A stretch of 27,474 nucleotides of DNA from JAGTVG01 sp964389805 (lineage in GTDB: Bacteria > Bacteroidota > Bacteroidia > Cytophagales > Cyclobacteriaceae), in contig CAYMFU010000174.1 of NCBI GenBank assembly GCA_964389805.1, positions 1-27,474 on the forward strand, read 5' to 3'. Made by a program: the position numbers and the translations under genes. Below are positions 16,993 through 24,788 of the stretch, one piece after another (the first letter of the stretch is position 1; every line of letters begins with the position of its first letter). Under the pieces are notes generated by a model. That model searched no databases. It was given only the letters and a program-made list of their open reading frames with translations, and was not told where the DNA came from.

Positions 16993-17880
16993 TTACAATA
17001 CCTTAACAACTTCTGAACGAATAGCATCGACTTCGGCCATAAGCTCGATCATAACGGCATCATTCAATAACTCACCGCCCTGATTATTGGCAATTTTATC
17101 ATCAACATCCAGCTTTTCATACGTATTGATCAGATTTCGGAATGCAGTAGCATAATATTCATCATCGTCCGCGTCCGTGTAATCGATCTCGAGCATATCG
17201 GCAAGGGTTTTAATGTTATCTTTCTGTCCCAAAACTGATTTGGCCAATGGCATTAATATCATGAATCGCTGATCATCCGGTAAAATATCTTTTGGATATG
17301 ATTCAATAACTTCCAGCATATTGTACAGACCCTCTATATAAAAACCTGCCAGGAATAAGGAACGATAATAGGATCTTTCACCTTCGGTGTCACCTACACT
17401 ATTGCTCGCTTTGCGGTAAGATTCACGGAAATATGCTTTTAATGAGTCATTCTGTTCAATGTTTTCTTCAAACCTGGTCATCATAACCTCCATGAAACCT
17501 TTTTCAATTCCCAGTTCGATAGACAGGTTATGACATACATCGTAATATGCATCAACATGGTCTCGCTGCTTATAGGCAACTGAATAGCCAAGGTCGAAGA
17601 AGTAGACTCCAAGGTTGGCTACTGCTTTTTCTCTGGGGATTAAATAACCTGGCATATTGCCTACGTCATTAAGAATCAAAGGATTAAATTCTGCACCAGT
17701 CGAATTAAGGATTGCTGCATATTCATTTGGAGGAGGTAAATTAGGCATTATTTTTCGAGCAGCCTCCTGCAGTGGTTTCGTATCCTCTTCAATTTGAGCC
17801 TTATCTTTTGCATCTTTTGACGAACATGCAAAGAACAGCATTGCAGCTATAAGGATTAAGAGTAAATTGCTAATTTTCAT
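16993..17880 (-). CDS. Uncharacterised lipoprotein
   Basis: This is a 295-residue lipoprotein with lipobox LFFAC (Cys19) followed by SSKD. The mature part is largely alpha-helical and acidic, with segments such as EKAVANLGVYFFDLGYSVAY, FRESYRKASNSVGD, GLYNMLEVIESYPKD and LADMLEIDYTDADDDEYY. It shows no catalytic motif, TPR consensus or other domain I can name. Proteins of this kind are common in Bacteroidota and unannotated. It is transcribed alone, divergently from the outer-membrane barrel gene, and followed by a strong hairpin. Confidence 0.8.
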   Translation of the reverse strand: MKISNLLLILIAAMLFFACSSKDAKDKAQIEEDTKPLQEAARKIMPNLPPPNEYAAILNSTGAEFNPLILNDVGNMPGYLIPREKAVANLGVYFFDLGYSVAYKQRDHVDAYYDVCHNLSIELGIEKGFMEVMMTRFEENIEQNDSLKAYFRESYRKASNSVGDTEGERSYYRSLFLAGFYIEGLYNMLEVIESYPKDILPDDQRFMILMPLAKSVLGQKDNIKTLADMLEIDYTDADDDEYYATAFRNLINTYEKLDVDDKIANNQGGELLNDAVMIELMAEVDAIRSEVVKVL

Positions 17881-18054
17881 ATTGGTATGTTTTGTTTAAG
17901 CAATAAATTAAATATTCACTTATGGTTATCAAGCTCAAAAATAAGGAACAAAATGAAAAAATCTATTTAAAATTTAAATAAAATGAACAATTGCTCACTT
18001 AATCTATGTTAATGGTTTAAAGCAGTTGATTATTTCAAACTTTTTTCAGGGACT

Positions 18055-18088
18055 TTTGTTCTAATATGAAATTAATATCGTTAATTTG
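18055..18088 (+). promoter_or_regulatory. Candidate Bacteroidota promoter for the barrel gene
   Basis: TTTG at 18055-18058 and TTAATTTG at 18081-18088 are 22 bp apart, close to the -33 TTTG / -7 TAnnTTTG arrangement known for the Bacteroidota primary sigma factor (one mismatch in the -7 box). The box lies 27 bp before the start codon at 18116. Confidence 0.45.
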
Positions 18089-18115
18089 AATCGTTTAAAT
18101 AAATAAGTTTTAATT

Positions 18116-18769
18116 ATGATGAAATTATTCAGGAAATTTATATTGGCAGTTTTATTTATAACAGCCTTCCAGGTTTCTAAAGCTCAATATGTAGATATAT
18201 TACCCTATGCAGGTTACCAGTTTGCTGCCAATGTTGACGTTTGGTATGGAAATCAATCTGGCAGATTACATATAAATCCAGCAGGTAATTACGGGGTTGG
18301 ATTAGATGTTGTATTACCATATAATGATATCGCTATATCCTTTTCCTTCACTAATGCACAAACTTCACTTACTTACAGGGGGAATATACAACCAGAGGAA
18401 GAACTATTCGATGCAAGTCAGCAATACTATATGTTTGGTGTAAATAAAGAGTTAGAATTAGATAATGATAGGATCCGCCCGTTTGGAGGATTAATCCTTG
18501 GCTGGACCACCCTTAATTCCGATGATCCAGATGAACCAAATCGAAGTAATGTTACGAAGTTTACCATTGGTTTGCGTGGCGGGATAAAGTTTTTCATTTC
18601 AGACAGGATCGGATTATTCGCACGGGTCAGGATGTTATTGCCTGTACAATGGGCTGGTGGTGGAATCTGGTTTGGAGGAGGCGGAGGTGGCACCACGCTT
18701 ACCGTAGGCTCTTCAATTATTTCTGGAGATGTAGGGGGTGGACTGATCATATCTATTGGCAGCAAATAA
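18116..18769 (+). CDS. Outer-membrane beta-barrel protein
   Basis: This 217-residue exported protein starts with MMKLFRKFILAVLFITAF and has a cleavage site after SKAQ. The mature protein consists of alternating amphipathic strands (YVDILPYAGYQFAANVDVWY, YGVGLDVVLPYNDIAISFSF, IRPFGGLILGWTTL, FTIGLRGGIKFFISDRIGLF, ARVRMLLPVQW). It ends with a glycine-rich loop (GGGIWFGGGGGG) and a last strand. This is the layout of small 8-to-10-strand OmpX/OmpW-like porin-fold proteins. Function and ligand are unknown. It has a plausible promoter and a hairpin 36 bp after the stop. Confidence 0.8.
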   Translation: MMKLFRKFILAVLFITAFQVSKAQYVDILPYAGYQFAANVDVWYGNQSGRLHINPAGNYGVGLDVVLPYNDIAISFSFTNAQTSLTYRGNIQPEEELFDASQQYYMFGVNKELELDNDRIRPFGGLILGWTTLNSDDPDEPNRSNVTKFTIGLRGGIKFFISDRIGLFARVRMLLPVQWAGGGIWFGGGGGGTTLTVGSSIISGDVGGGLIISIGSK

Positions 18770-18804
18770 AACAACATCCTTATTAATAAATATATTTGAT
18801 CGAA

Positions 18805-18830
18805 AGAATCTGGAATTCCTTCCGGATTCT
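18805..18830 (+). terminator. Hairpin after barrel gene
   Basis: The arms AGAATCTGGAA and TTCCGGATTCT pair over 11 bp (one T-G) around a TTCC loop. The T-tract after it is weak (aataattttaaaa), so termination may be partial. It separates the barrel gene from the kinase-like gene. Confidence 0.5.
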
Positions 18831-18958
18831 GAAACTAATAATTTTAAAACAGGGTGGGAACATAGCATATTACCTGGTTTTTATTTTCAGATATGGATAA
18901 AATAGAATTGAGTCTAAAAACCAGTAATTAATGGTTTAAATTGTTTTTAAATTTCAGG

Positions 18959-19849
18959 ATGTCAATTTTAGAATACATATTATCCGCTGCCTTCCTGATC
19001 CTGTTGTTTATTTACATTTTAAATACGGTCATCAATGCCAGGTTTCGCAAAAAGACTGTTGATTATCTTAAGAATCAGAAGAATCAGATCAAAGAGCAAG
19101 AAAATAAGATCGAAAAATTAGCAGGGCAGATCCGGGATTTAAACAGTGAGAAGGTAGGCCTGCAGAATACAATTAAAAAAAAGGAAAGGGAATATCCTAA
19201 AATAGGATTAGTCCTTGAAAAAGGTATTGAGTCGCAATCAAAGAAATTATTGCAATTACTGGAAGAGTCCTTAGCGACTAAATCGATCTCTAAACAACAA
19301 AAGGATAAAATAAAAATTGAAGGAGAATCTTTTGGGAACCATGTCAACAATATGATCAGCTGGTTCCAATCGGTATATGGAGATAATGAACCGGAGATCT
19401 CTTCATTTGAAATCATTGAACTAACACAAAGTATTATCAATGAGGTTACTAGCATCCTAAAGTATAAGAACATCACATTTATAAATCATATCGGTGAACC
19501 GCTCAATGTATCCGCCGACCAAAATATGATAAGTTATTCCATAACCACAATAGCTACTTTATTAGGTATACGATCGGTAAGTGGAAACACCATGTATGTG
19601 GATGTTGAGAGAACGGGAAAAAAGTGCTTAATGACTTTTGAGGATTCAGGGCCTGGTGATGATGATGAACTGATCAAGGATCTGGCTGGGGAAAAATATG
19701 AAGCAAATAATATAGAGCGACTGAAAGATTTCTCTCACATTTCTTTTATTATGGCCAAAGACCTTATAGAAAAAAATGGGGGGAAATTATGGACCAGTTC
19801 CATTATGGAAGTTGGAATTAAAATATCATTTTCAATACCTATAGAATAA
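18959..19849 (+). CDS. Membrane-anchored coiled-coil protein with degenerate histidine-kinase ATPase fold
   Basis: I start at 18959 (296 residues), because MSILEYILSAAFLILLFIYI is a good membrane anchor; the frame extends six codons further up. A long coiled coil follows (about 30-80, KNQIKEQENKIEKLAGQIRD and on), then a helical region in the place of a DHp domain with no phospho-acceptor His. The C-terminal part resembles HATPase_c: the G1-type box EDSGPGD is present near 228-234 and the final GGKLWTSSIMEVGIKISFSI has the expected shape. The N-box Asn is absent (ISYSITTIATLLGI) and the G2 GLGL is replaced by HISFIM. It is therefore probably a signalling pseudokinase or scaffold. It is followed after 11 bp by the Dabb gene. 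Confidence 0.7.
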   Translation: MSILEYILSAAFLILLFIYILNTVINARFRKKTVDYLKNQKNQIKEQENKIEKLAGQIRDLNSEKVGLQNTIKKKEREYPKIGLVLEKGIESQSKKLLQLLEESLATKSISKQQKDKIKIEGESFGNHVNNMISWFQSVYGDNEPEISSFEIIELTQSIINEVTSILKYKNITFINHIGEPLNVSADQNMISYSITTIATLLGIRSVSGNTMYVDVERTGKKCLMTFEDSGPGDDDELIKDLAGEKYEANNIERLKDFSHISFIMAKDLIEKNGGKLWTSSIMEVGIKISFSIPIE

Positions 19850-19860
19850 AAATCAATATT

Positions 19861-20268
19861 ATGGAAAAAAGAAGATCGTTTTTCAAAAAAATGGCCGGTA
19901 TTGGAGCAGCAGGGATAATCTTACCCTTTTTTAACAGGGCTAATGCTGGCAATAAGGCTAAAACCGCTTTTATACATCATGTATACTTCTGGTTAAAAAA
20001 TCCAGATGACCCTGCCGTAAGGGAAAAGTTCGAAAATGGATTAAGGGAAATGGGTACTATTGAATCAATTAGCTTACTGCATATCGGCACACCTGCAGAT
20101 ACCGATAGAGATGTTATTGATAACACCTATCATTATTCATTTTTAATTGGCTTCAAGGACCGTAAAGGGCATGATGTTTACCAGGAACACCCTATTCATG
20201 ATAAATTCAGGAATGAATACAATGAAATGTGGACCAAGGTTCTTGTTTACGATTCTGTAGATATCTAA
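19861..20268 (+). CDS. Exported Dabb (stress-responsive A/B barrel) domain protein with Tat-like signal
   Basis: This 135-residue protein begins MEKRRSFFKKMAGIGAAGI, a twin-arginine-type signal followed by a hydrophobic core and an ANA cleavage site near residue 29. The rest is a Dabb ferredoxin-like fold: the first strand FIHHVYFWLKNPDD with the conserved His-His/Val pattern, the helix VREKFENGLREMG, then YHYSFLIGFKDRKGHDVYQEHPIHDKF, which holds the conserved D-x-Y-x-x-H-P-x-H. Dabb domains dimerise and bind small ligands or catalyse cyclisations. A Tat-exported version points to a periplasmic role, with the substrate unknown. It is probably co-transcribed with the kinase-like gene upstream. 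Confidence 0.85.
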   Translation: MEKRRSFFKKMAGIGAAGIILPFFNRANAGNKAKTAFIHHVYFWLKNPDDPAVREKFENGLREMGTIESISLLHIGTPADTDRDVIDNTYHYSFLIGFKDRKGHDVYQEHPIHDKFRNEYNEMWTKVLVYDSVDI

Positions 20269-20332
20269 TTGAATATTGCAAGGACATATTTGGATGGGCA
20301 ATTGATCCCGTTAACGGATTGCATAAAATTAG

Positions 20333-20376
20333 AAAGCCTTCAAATTAATTGGTGTATATTAAATTGAAGGCTTTTT
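20333..20376. terminator. Bidirectional terminator
   Basis: AAAGCCTTCAA (20333-20343) and TTGAAGGCTTT (20364-20374) are perfect 11-bp arms with T's after the right arm and A's before the left arm. It lies between the convergent Dabb and CBS genes and can serve both. Confidence 0.85.
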
Positions 20377-20418
20377 AAAATGAATGATTCTGGATAATGC
20401 CTGTCTTTATGCGCCAAA

Positions 20419-20886
20419 CTATTTGTTTAATTCAATTTGTGCTCCATACGCTCTGCCGTAAATATAATCCTCAAGATCATGTATTGTAGCTTCCTGATCG
20501 GATATAACCCTGTTTACAGCATCGCCAATGGATATTATCCCAACCAGGTCATGATCCTCAAGAACCGGTAAATGCCTAATCTTTTTCATGGTCATTAAAT
20601 GCAGACATTCCTGAATTGTATTATCTGGCCGAATAATAGTAATTTCCTTTGACATCATATCCCCCACTTTTGTTTCCTTGGAAGTTTTACCCATAAGGAT
20701 AATTTTTCTTGCATAATCCCTTTCCGAGAATATACCTACCAACTTCCCCTTGTCATCAACTACCATAAGTGCACCGATGTCCTTTTTTGACATCATGACC
20801 AGTCCGTCATATACCGTATCGTTTACGTTAATTGTTTCAACAGCACTCCCCTTTTCTGCTAGAAGTTCTTTGACTTTACTTTTCAT
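20419..20886 (-). CDS. Protein with two CBS domains
   Basis: This 155-residue cytoplasmic protein is made almost only of a CBS pair (Bateman module). The first repeat spans about 12-66 (TVYDGLVMMSKKDIGALMVVD, then GKLVGIFSERDYARKIIL) and the second about 76-130 (ITIRPDNTIQECLHLMTMKK, then DLVGIISIGDAVNRVI). Such stand-alone proteins bind adenine nucleotides (AMP, ATP, SAM) and modulate partner proteins. The conserved G-I-F-S-E-R-D-Y-A motif is typical of the family often annotated as 'CBS domain-containing protein'. No enzyme domain is attached and the partner is unknown. It is monocistronic. Confidence 0.92.
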   Translation of the reverse strand: MKSKVKELLAEKGSAVETINVNDTVYDGLVMMSKKDIGALMVVDDKGKLVGIFSERDYARKIILMGKTSKETKVGDMMSKEITIIRPDNTIQECLHLMTMKKIRHLPVLEDHDLVGIISIGDAVNRVISDQEATIHDLEDYIYGRAYGAQIELNK

Positions 20887-21240
20887 GAATCCTTAATTAA
20901 GTTTAAAAATGTTTTCTTCTAAAAATCTGATTTCCCAGACGTACTCCAGCAAGATATAATTATAAAAAAAATTATGATAAATAAAAGTATTTATCGTAAA
21001 AATATTAAATCTGAATTGAAAAAAATCATTGATTTTACTAAAAATCAATTCCACTATTCTAAAGGGCGGTTGTCCTTTTTAATTAGACAAACCAGCCATT
21101 AAAAAAATAATTGAAAAAGATTCAGTATTTCCATGAAACAGCAAAATACAATTCGCACTTTTTGATTTTTTTTAAATATTTTTGCAAATCATAATATATC
21201 CATTACTTAATATTTAGCATCAATTAATTTTTATAGAAAA
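20887..21240. other. Non-coding AT-rich region with candidate -7 box
   Basis: These 354 bases lie between the divergent CBS and DUF1080 genes. The only recognisable element is TATTTTTG at 21177-21184, a full match to the Bacteroidota -7 box TAnnTTTG, 56 bp before the DUF1080 start. A TTTG at 21161-21164 is only 12 bp away, too close for the usual -33 spacing. No ORF or RNA gene was recognised. Confidence 0.4.
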
Positions 21241-22044
21241 ATGAGAAAATTATATCAATACAAATTTATTTTTCAATTGGCTATCATTGGATTGTTTGTG
21301 AGTTGTTCAGGTGAGTGGTATGCACAAAAAGCAATAAACAAAGGTGTTTCAATCGGACAATTTCAGGAAATGACCTCCACAGGAGAAGAAGCAATTGAAG
21401 ATGATTCGGACTTTACCGTTTTATTTGACGGCACATCTACTGAAGGTTGGAGAGGATATGGAATGGAAAAAATGCCAACCAGGTGGAAAATAGTAGATAG
21501 TGCATTATACTTACCAGGTTCAGGCCGAGGTGAAGCAGGTGCAGAGGATGGAGGAGATATCATTTATGATAAGAAATTCAAGAACTTTCACTTAAAATTG
21601 AACTGGAAAATCGGTAAAGGAGGCAATTCCGGTATATTTTATCTTGGTCAGGAATCTCCGAAATACGAAGCTATTTAGCAGACTGCACCGGAGATGCAGG
21701 TTCTTGACAAAGGTCATATCGACTGGAATTTAGGTAAAGACGGCAACAGACGGGCAGGATCTCTGTATGATCTGATCCCTGCTGTACCACAAAATGCTAA
21801 CCCAGGAGGTGAGTGGAATACCGTTGAGATCATTGTTTACAATGGAACCGTGATACATAAGCAAAATGGTGTACAGGTACTTGAATATCATTTGTGGACC
21901 GAAAAATGGGATGAAATGATTGCTGGAAGTAAGTTCCCGGAATACAATGAAAACTGGCATAAAGTTGCCTCAGAAGGTTATATTGGTCTTCAGGACCATG
22001 GTGACGATGTCTGGTACAAAGACATAAAGATCAAAGAATTGTAG
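21241..22044 (+). pseudogene. DUF1080 (3-keto-disaccharide hydrolase-type) lipoprotein gene with in-frame amber stop
   Basis: A 267-codon DUF1080 gene is interrupted by a single in-frame TAG at 21676-21678. The first part (145 aa) has a lipobox (LFVSC), FTVLFDGTSTEGWRGYG, WKIVDSALYLPGSG and LKLNWKIGKGGNSGIFYLGQ, and breaks after KYEAI. The same frame resumes with QTAPEMQVLDKGHIDW, RRAGSLYDLIPA, GEWNTVEIIVYNG, YIGLQDHGDDVWYKDIKIKEL and stops at 22044. The stop falls between the GIFYLGQ and PEMQVLD blocks that are neighbours in normal members, so no residues appear to be lost. DUF1080 proteins are glucanase/lectin-like jelly rolls acting on carbohydrates outside the cell. The TAG may be a true nonsense mutation (from TGG, TAT or CAG), a sequencing error, or readthrough. 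Confidence 0.85.
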
Positions 22045-22065
22045 TAATAATATCAGCATAAATCG

Positions 22066-22108
22066 AAAGGGTTGGGGATTTCTTATTTCCAGCCCTTTAT
22101 TTAGATTT
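22066..22108 (+). terminator. Intrinsic terminator after DUF1080 gene
   Basis: AAAGGGTTGG (22066-22075) pairs with CCAGCCCTTT (22089-22098) over 10 bp with one T-G, followed by ATTTAGATTTT. It lies 21 bp after the DUF1080 stop. The following 22109-22312 is AT-rich and shows nothing recognisable. Confidence 0.75.
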
Positions 22109-22312
22109 TATCAGGTCAAAAAGTCTAGAGCAATATATTTAAAAAGTCATTTTGATCATATATATTATGTGTTATTTATATTCAGTTTCTCCTTAAATCA
22201 CTGAATAAAAGTTATAGAATTATTTATATAATTAATTCTATAATTATTAATTTAATTCAGGAATTATTTTAAGATGAAAATCAGATTTTTAAAGAAAATC
22301 ACTTACCATTAT

Positions 22313-22870
22313 TCAATTAAAAAAATTCATCGTTCTTTCAATACCGATTGTCCCAAATGAAAGTATGGCATCACAGGCTTTGTCAAGAACAAAAGGTAAC
22401 TCTTTAATTTCCTCCTGTTTGAATCGGCTTAGCACATAATCAACCTGTTTGCCTTTATAAAAGTCATCGCCAATACCTATCCTTATTCGCTGATAAGCAT
22501 TTGTCCCAATTACTTTTTCAACATTTTCAAGGCCATTATGACCTGCAGAGGAGCCCTTTTCCCTGATCCGCATATTCCCAAAGGGCAAGGCTATATCGTC
22601 AACAACGATTATCATGTTTTTTACCGGTATCTTCAATTCCTGCAGCCAGAAATTGATGGCCTTTCCGCTCAAATTCATATAGGTAGTTGGTTTTATCAGG
22701 TGAAACCGTTTCCCTTTATAACGAAATTCAGCAGTAAAAGCATGCCGGGATAAATCAAACTCCGTCTTTTGCAAATCAGCCAGGCGATCAAGTGTGAGAA
22801 ATCCAATATTATGTCTTGTTAGCTCATATTCTGGTCCAATATTTCCTAATCCAACAATAAGGTATTTCAT
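22313..22870 (-). CDS. pth: Peptidyl-tRNA hydrolase
   Basis: This is a 185-residue Pth, which recycles peptidyl-tRNAs that drop off the ribosome by cleaving the ester bond between peptide and tRNA. All key residues are visible: Asn10 in GLGNIG, catalytic His20 in TRHNIGF, Asn66 in YMNLSG, Asp92 in VVDDIALPFG, and His111-Asn112 in SAGHNGL. Length is standard. It is the last gene of the prs-rplY-pth series, conserved in many bacteria. A hairpin with a long T-run lies between rplY and pth, so pth may be partly attenuated or may rely on readthrough. The frame ends in the AT-rich spacer facing the DUF1080 gene. Confidence 0.97.
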   Translation of the reverse strand: MKYLIVGLGNIGPEYELTRHNIGFLTLDRLADLQKTEFDLSRHAFTAEFRYKGKRFHLIKPTTYMNLSGKAINFWLQELKIPVKNMIIVVDDIALPFGNMRIREKGSSAGHNGLENVEKVIGTNAYQRIRIGIGDDFYKGKQVDYVLSRFKQEEIKELPFVLDKACDAILSFGTIGIERTMNFFN

Positions 22871-22894
22871 TTTCCTAGCAAACTATATCTAACG

Positions 22895-22926
22895 AAAAAA
22901 AAATCCTGCCGCAATACGACAGGATT
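22895..22926 (-). terminator. Hairpin and T-run between rplY and pth
   Basis: Reading the minus strand, AATCCTG (22926-22920) and CAGGATT (22908-22902) form a stem extended inward by CG pairs, followed by an uninterrupted run of T's (22903-22895). It has the form of a strong intrinsic terminator, 23 bp after the L25 stop and 25 bp before the pth start. Confidence 0.8.
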
Positions 22927-22948
22927 CAATATTATTAATAAGTTACTT

Positions 22949-23614
22949 CTATTCAGCAGATTTCTCTTCTCTTCCACCTTCTTCTTTAGGTGCGGCCTCT
23001 CCACCTTCTTCAGCTCCCTCTTCTCCTTCTTCAAGTTCTTCCTCTTCCAGCTCATCCTCCTCAAGTTTAGCTATCCTTGGAATGGAAACAGAAGCTATAG
23101 ATACCTGTGGACTGTTAAGGATCTCAAAATTGTCAACCTCAACTTCCTTTACTTTAATGGTCTGACCAAGCGTTATTTCCGATATATCAAGATCAATACT
23201 CTCCGGCATATCCTTTGGCAAAGCTCTTACAAGTAAGGTCCTCGTATTTACCATTAACTTACCCCCTGCCCGGATTCCCGGAGAATCTCCGAAAAACTTC
23301 AGTGGAACCTGCATTTTAATGGCTTTACCTTCATGTAATTCCATAAAATCTACATGCAGGATCATTTCACTTACCGGGTGAAACTGAATATCCTGTAATA
23401 TGCAATTGTATTTTTTTCCTTCAATATTCAGTTCAACAAAATGAATTTCCGGTGAATAAACCAGTGATCTGAACAATATCATGGGTGCGTGAAAATGCAC
23501 TTGCTCATCACCCCCATAAATAACACAAGGCACGTTGCCTTCTTCCCTCAGCTTTTTCGATTCACTTTTACCGAGATTTGCTCTTTTATACCCTATAATC
23601 TCTAAAGTTTTCAT
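22949..23614 (-). CDS. rplY: 50S ribosomal protein L25/general stress protein Ctc
   Basis: This 221-residue two-domain L25 (Ctc/TL5 type) binds 5S rRNA in the 50S subunit. The N-terminal L25 domain (about 3-90) shows KTLEIIGYKRANLGKSESKK, GNVPCVIYGG and LQDIQFHPVSEMILHVDF. The TL5_C domain (about 97-185) has VPLKFFGDSPGIRAGGKL and ALPKDMPESIDLDISEITLG. The last about 25 residues form a Glu-rich low-complexity tail (EEDELEEEELEEGEEG), common in Bacteroidota L25 proteins. It sits between prs and pth, the usual order. A hairpin in the prs-rplY gap suggests partly independent expression. Confidence 0.96.
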   Translation of the reverse strand: MKTLEIIGYKRANLGKSESKKLREEGNVPCVIYGGDEQVHFHAPMILFRSLVYSPEIHFVELNIEGKKYNCILQDIQFHPVSEMILHVDFMELHEGKAIKMQVPLKFFGDSPGIRAGGKLMVNTRTLLVRALPKDMPESIDLDISEITLGQTIKVKEVEVDNFEILNSPQVSIASVSIPRIAKLEEDELEEEELEEGEEGAEEGGEAAPKEEGGREEKSAE

Positions 23615-23644
23615 ATGTTTTAATTTAAATAATTATGGTTAACG

Positions 23645-23668
23645 AAACCTGCCTATTTGGTCAGGTTT
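23645..23668 (-). terminator. Hairpin between prs and rplY
   Basis: AAACCTG (23645-23651) and CAGGTTT (23662-23668) form a 7-bp stem with a 10-nt loop, 15 bp after the prs stop on the minus strand. The T-tract on that strand is short (TTTCG), so it may be a weak terminator or attenuator, or a leader structure for rplY. Confidence 0.45.
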
Positions 23669-23683
23669 TAATTTCTTTTAAGT

Positions 23684-24613
23684 TTAATGTATAAATAATG
23701 AACTAATTGACTCGTGATTATGTGTCTTTCTGATTCCCTTGGCAAATAAATTGGATACAGTCAAAACCTTTATTTTCGGCGAGGGTTTCCTAAGCGGAAT
23801 GGTATCAGTGACCACCAACTCTTCAAGCTTTGATCCCTCTATGTTTTCATAAGCATTGCCTGTTAACAGAGGATGAGTACAAATCGCCCTAACAGATTTT
23901 GCGCCTTTTTCCATAATTATATCCGCAGCCTTAGAAAGGGTACCCCCGGTATCAATCATATCATCAACAATGACCACATCCTTATTTTCAACATCACCGA
24001 TTACCTGCATTGAAGCTACCTCATTGGCCCGTTTTCTGTATTTGTCGCATATTACAAGTTCAACTGCAAAATGCTTGGCAAATCCTCGTGCACGGCCAGT
24101 GCCTCCAACATCCGGTGCGGCAAATACCGGATCATTCAATCTGAGTGTCTTCAGATATGGAATAAAAATATATGAACCATCCAGGTGGTCAACAGGTATA
24201 TCGAAGAATCCCTGGATCTGCCCCGCATGCAAGTCGCAGGTCATTAACCTGTTAGCGCCGGCGGCAGTTAAAATATTTGCGACCAGTTTAGCACCAACCG
24301 ATACTCTTGGTCTGTCTTTCCTGTCCTGCCTGGCATATCCAAAGTAGGGAGCAACCACAGTTACGTATTTTGCGCTGGCCCTTCTTGCCGCATCAACCAA
24401 CAGTAAGGTTTCAATAAGGTTATCAGCTGGCGCATTGGTAGAATTTATAATAAATACATCGCATCCCCTGACTGACTCTGTATAAATTGGCAATATTTCA
24501 CCATCACTGAATCGCTGAATTGTTAATGATCCGAGAGGTTTACCAAACTGTTGTGCTATCTTTTCTGCAAGGTACCTTGAATTGGTGCCAGAGAAAATTT
24601 TAACAGGAGCCAT
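23684..24613 (-). CDS. prs: Ribose-phosphate pyrophosphokinase (PRPP synthetase)
   Basis: This is a 309-residue class I PRPP synthetase, which transfers pyrophosphate from ATP to ribose-5-phosphate and supplies purine, pyrimidine, NAD, His and Trp synthesis. Features are FSGTNSRYLAEKIA at the N-terminus, QRFSDGEILPIYTESVRG (33-50), APYFGYARQDRKDRPRVSV (88-106, with the flexible-loop lysine/arginine region), DLHAGQIQGFFDIPVDHL (127-144), and the PRPP loop VIVDDMIDTGGT (214-225). Length and motifs are complete, and the start MAPVKIFSGT is unambiguous. A tRNA-Gln gene lies upstream on the same strand with a hairpin between them. The gene is followed by rplY and pth. Confidence 0.98.
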   Translation of the reverse strand: MAPVKIFSGTNSRYLAEKIAQQFGKPLGSLTIQRFSDGEILPIYTESVRGCDVFIINSTNAPADNLIETLLLVDAARRASAKYVTVVAPYFGYARQDRKDRPRVSVGAKLVANILTAAGANRLMTCDLHAGQIQGFFDIPVDHLDGSYIFIPYLKTLRLNDPVFAAPDVGGTGRARGFAKHFAVELVICDKYRKRANEVASMQVIGDVENKDVVIVDDMIDTGGTLSKAADIIMEKGAKSVRAICTHPLLTGNAYENIEGSKLEELVVTDTIPLRKPSPKIKVLTVSNLFAKGIRKTHNHESISSLFIH

Positions 24614-24651
24614 TTATCTGATTTCCGTTTTGTTGAATTTTTTAAAAATAA

Positions 24652-24679
24652 ATTAATCCCGATTACTACCGGGATTAAT
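24652..24679 (-). terminator. Hairpin after tRNA-Gln
   Basis: ATTAATCCCG (24652-24661) and CGGGATTAAT (24670-24679) are perfect 10-bp arms with an 8-nt loop. On the minus strand they are followed by TTATTTTTAAAAAATT. The hairpin lies 8 bp after the tRNA 3' end and 39 bp before prs, so it can terminate the tRNA transcript. Confidence 0.75.
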
Positions 24680-24686
24680 ATTTCTG

Positions 24687-24759
24687 TTGTCCGACCAGGG
24701 CTCGAACCTGGACTCTTCTGGACCAAAACCAGACGTGTTGCCAGTTACACCATCGGACA
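24687..24759 (-). tRNA. tRNA-Gln (anticodon UUG)
   Basis: This is a 73-nt cloverleaf on the minus strand. Acceptor arms TGTCCGA (from 24759) and TCGGACA pair perfectly. The anticodon stem is TCTGG/CCAGA with loop TTTTGGT, giving anticodon TTG at positions 34-36, and the T-arm contains GGTTCGAGCC. The discriminator base is A, and CCA is not fully encoded (CAG follows). It stands alone and is not in a tRNA cluster. Confidence 0.96.
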
Positions 24760-24763
24760 TTGC

Positions 24764-24788
24764 CCTCCATTTTGGAGGTACAAAAATA
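24764..24788 (-). promoter_or_regulatory. Candidate promoter and small hairpin for tRNA-Gln
   Basis: On the minus strand, TATTTTTG at 24788-24781 matches the Bacteroidota -7 box exactly, placing transcription start near 24775. No TTTG at the -33 distance is clear. A perfect 6-bp hairpin (CCTCCA-TTT-TGGAGG, 24764-24778) lies between the box and the tRNA 5' end. Confidence 0.5.

Noticed and set aside
18427..18777. 116-codon proline-rich minus-strand ORF
   Set aside because: It is the shadow of the glycine-rich end of the barrel gene on the other strand.
22867..23064. 65-codon Lys/Glu-rich ORF overlapping rplY
   Set aside because: It is a frame-shifted reading of the Glu-rich tail codons of L25.
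23970..24347. 125-codon plus-strand ORF inside prs
   Set aside because: It is antisense to a fully conserved prs gene and its composition follows from the prs codons.
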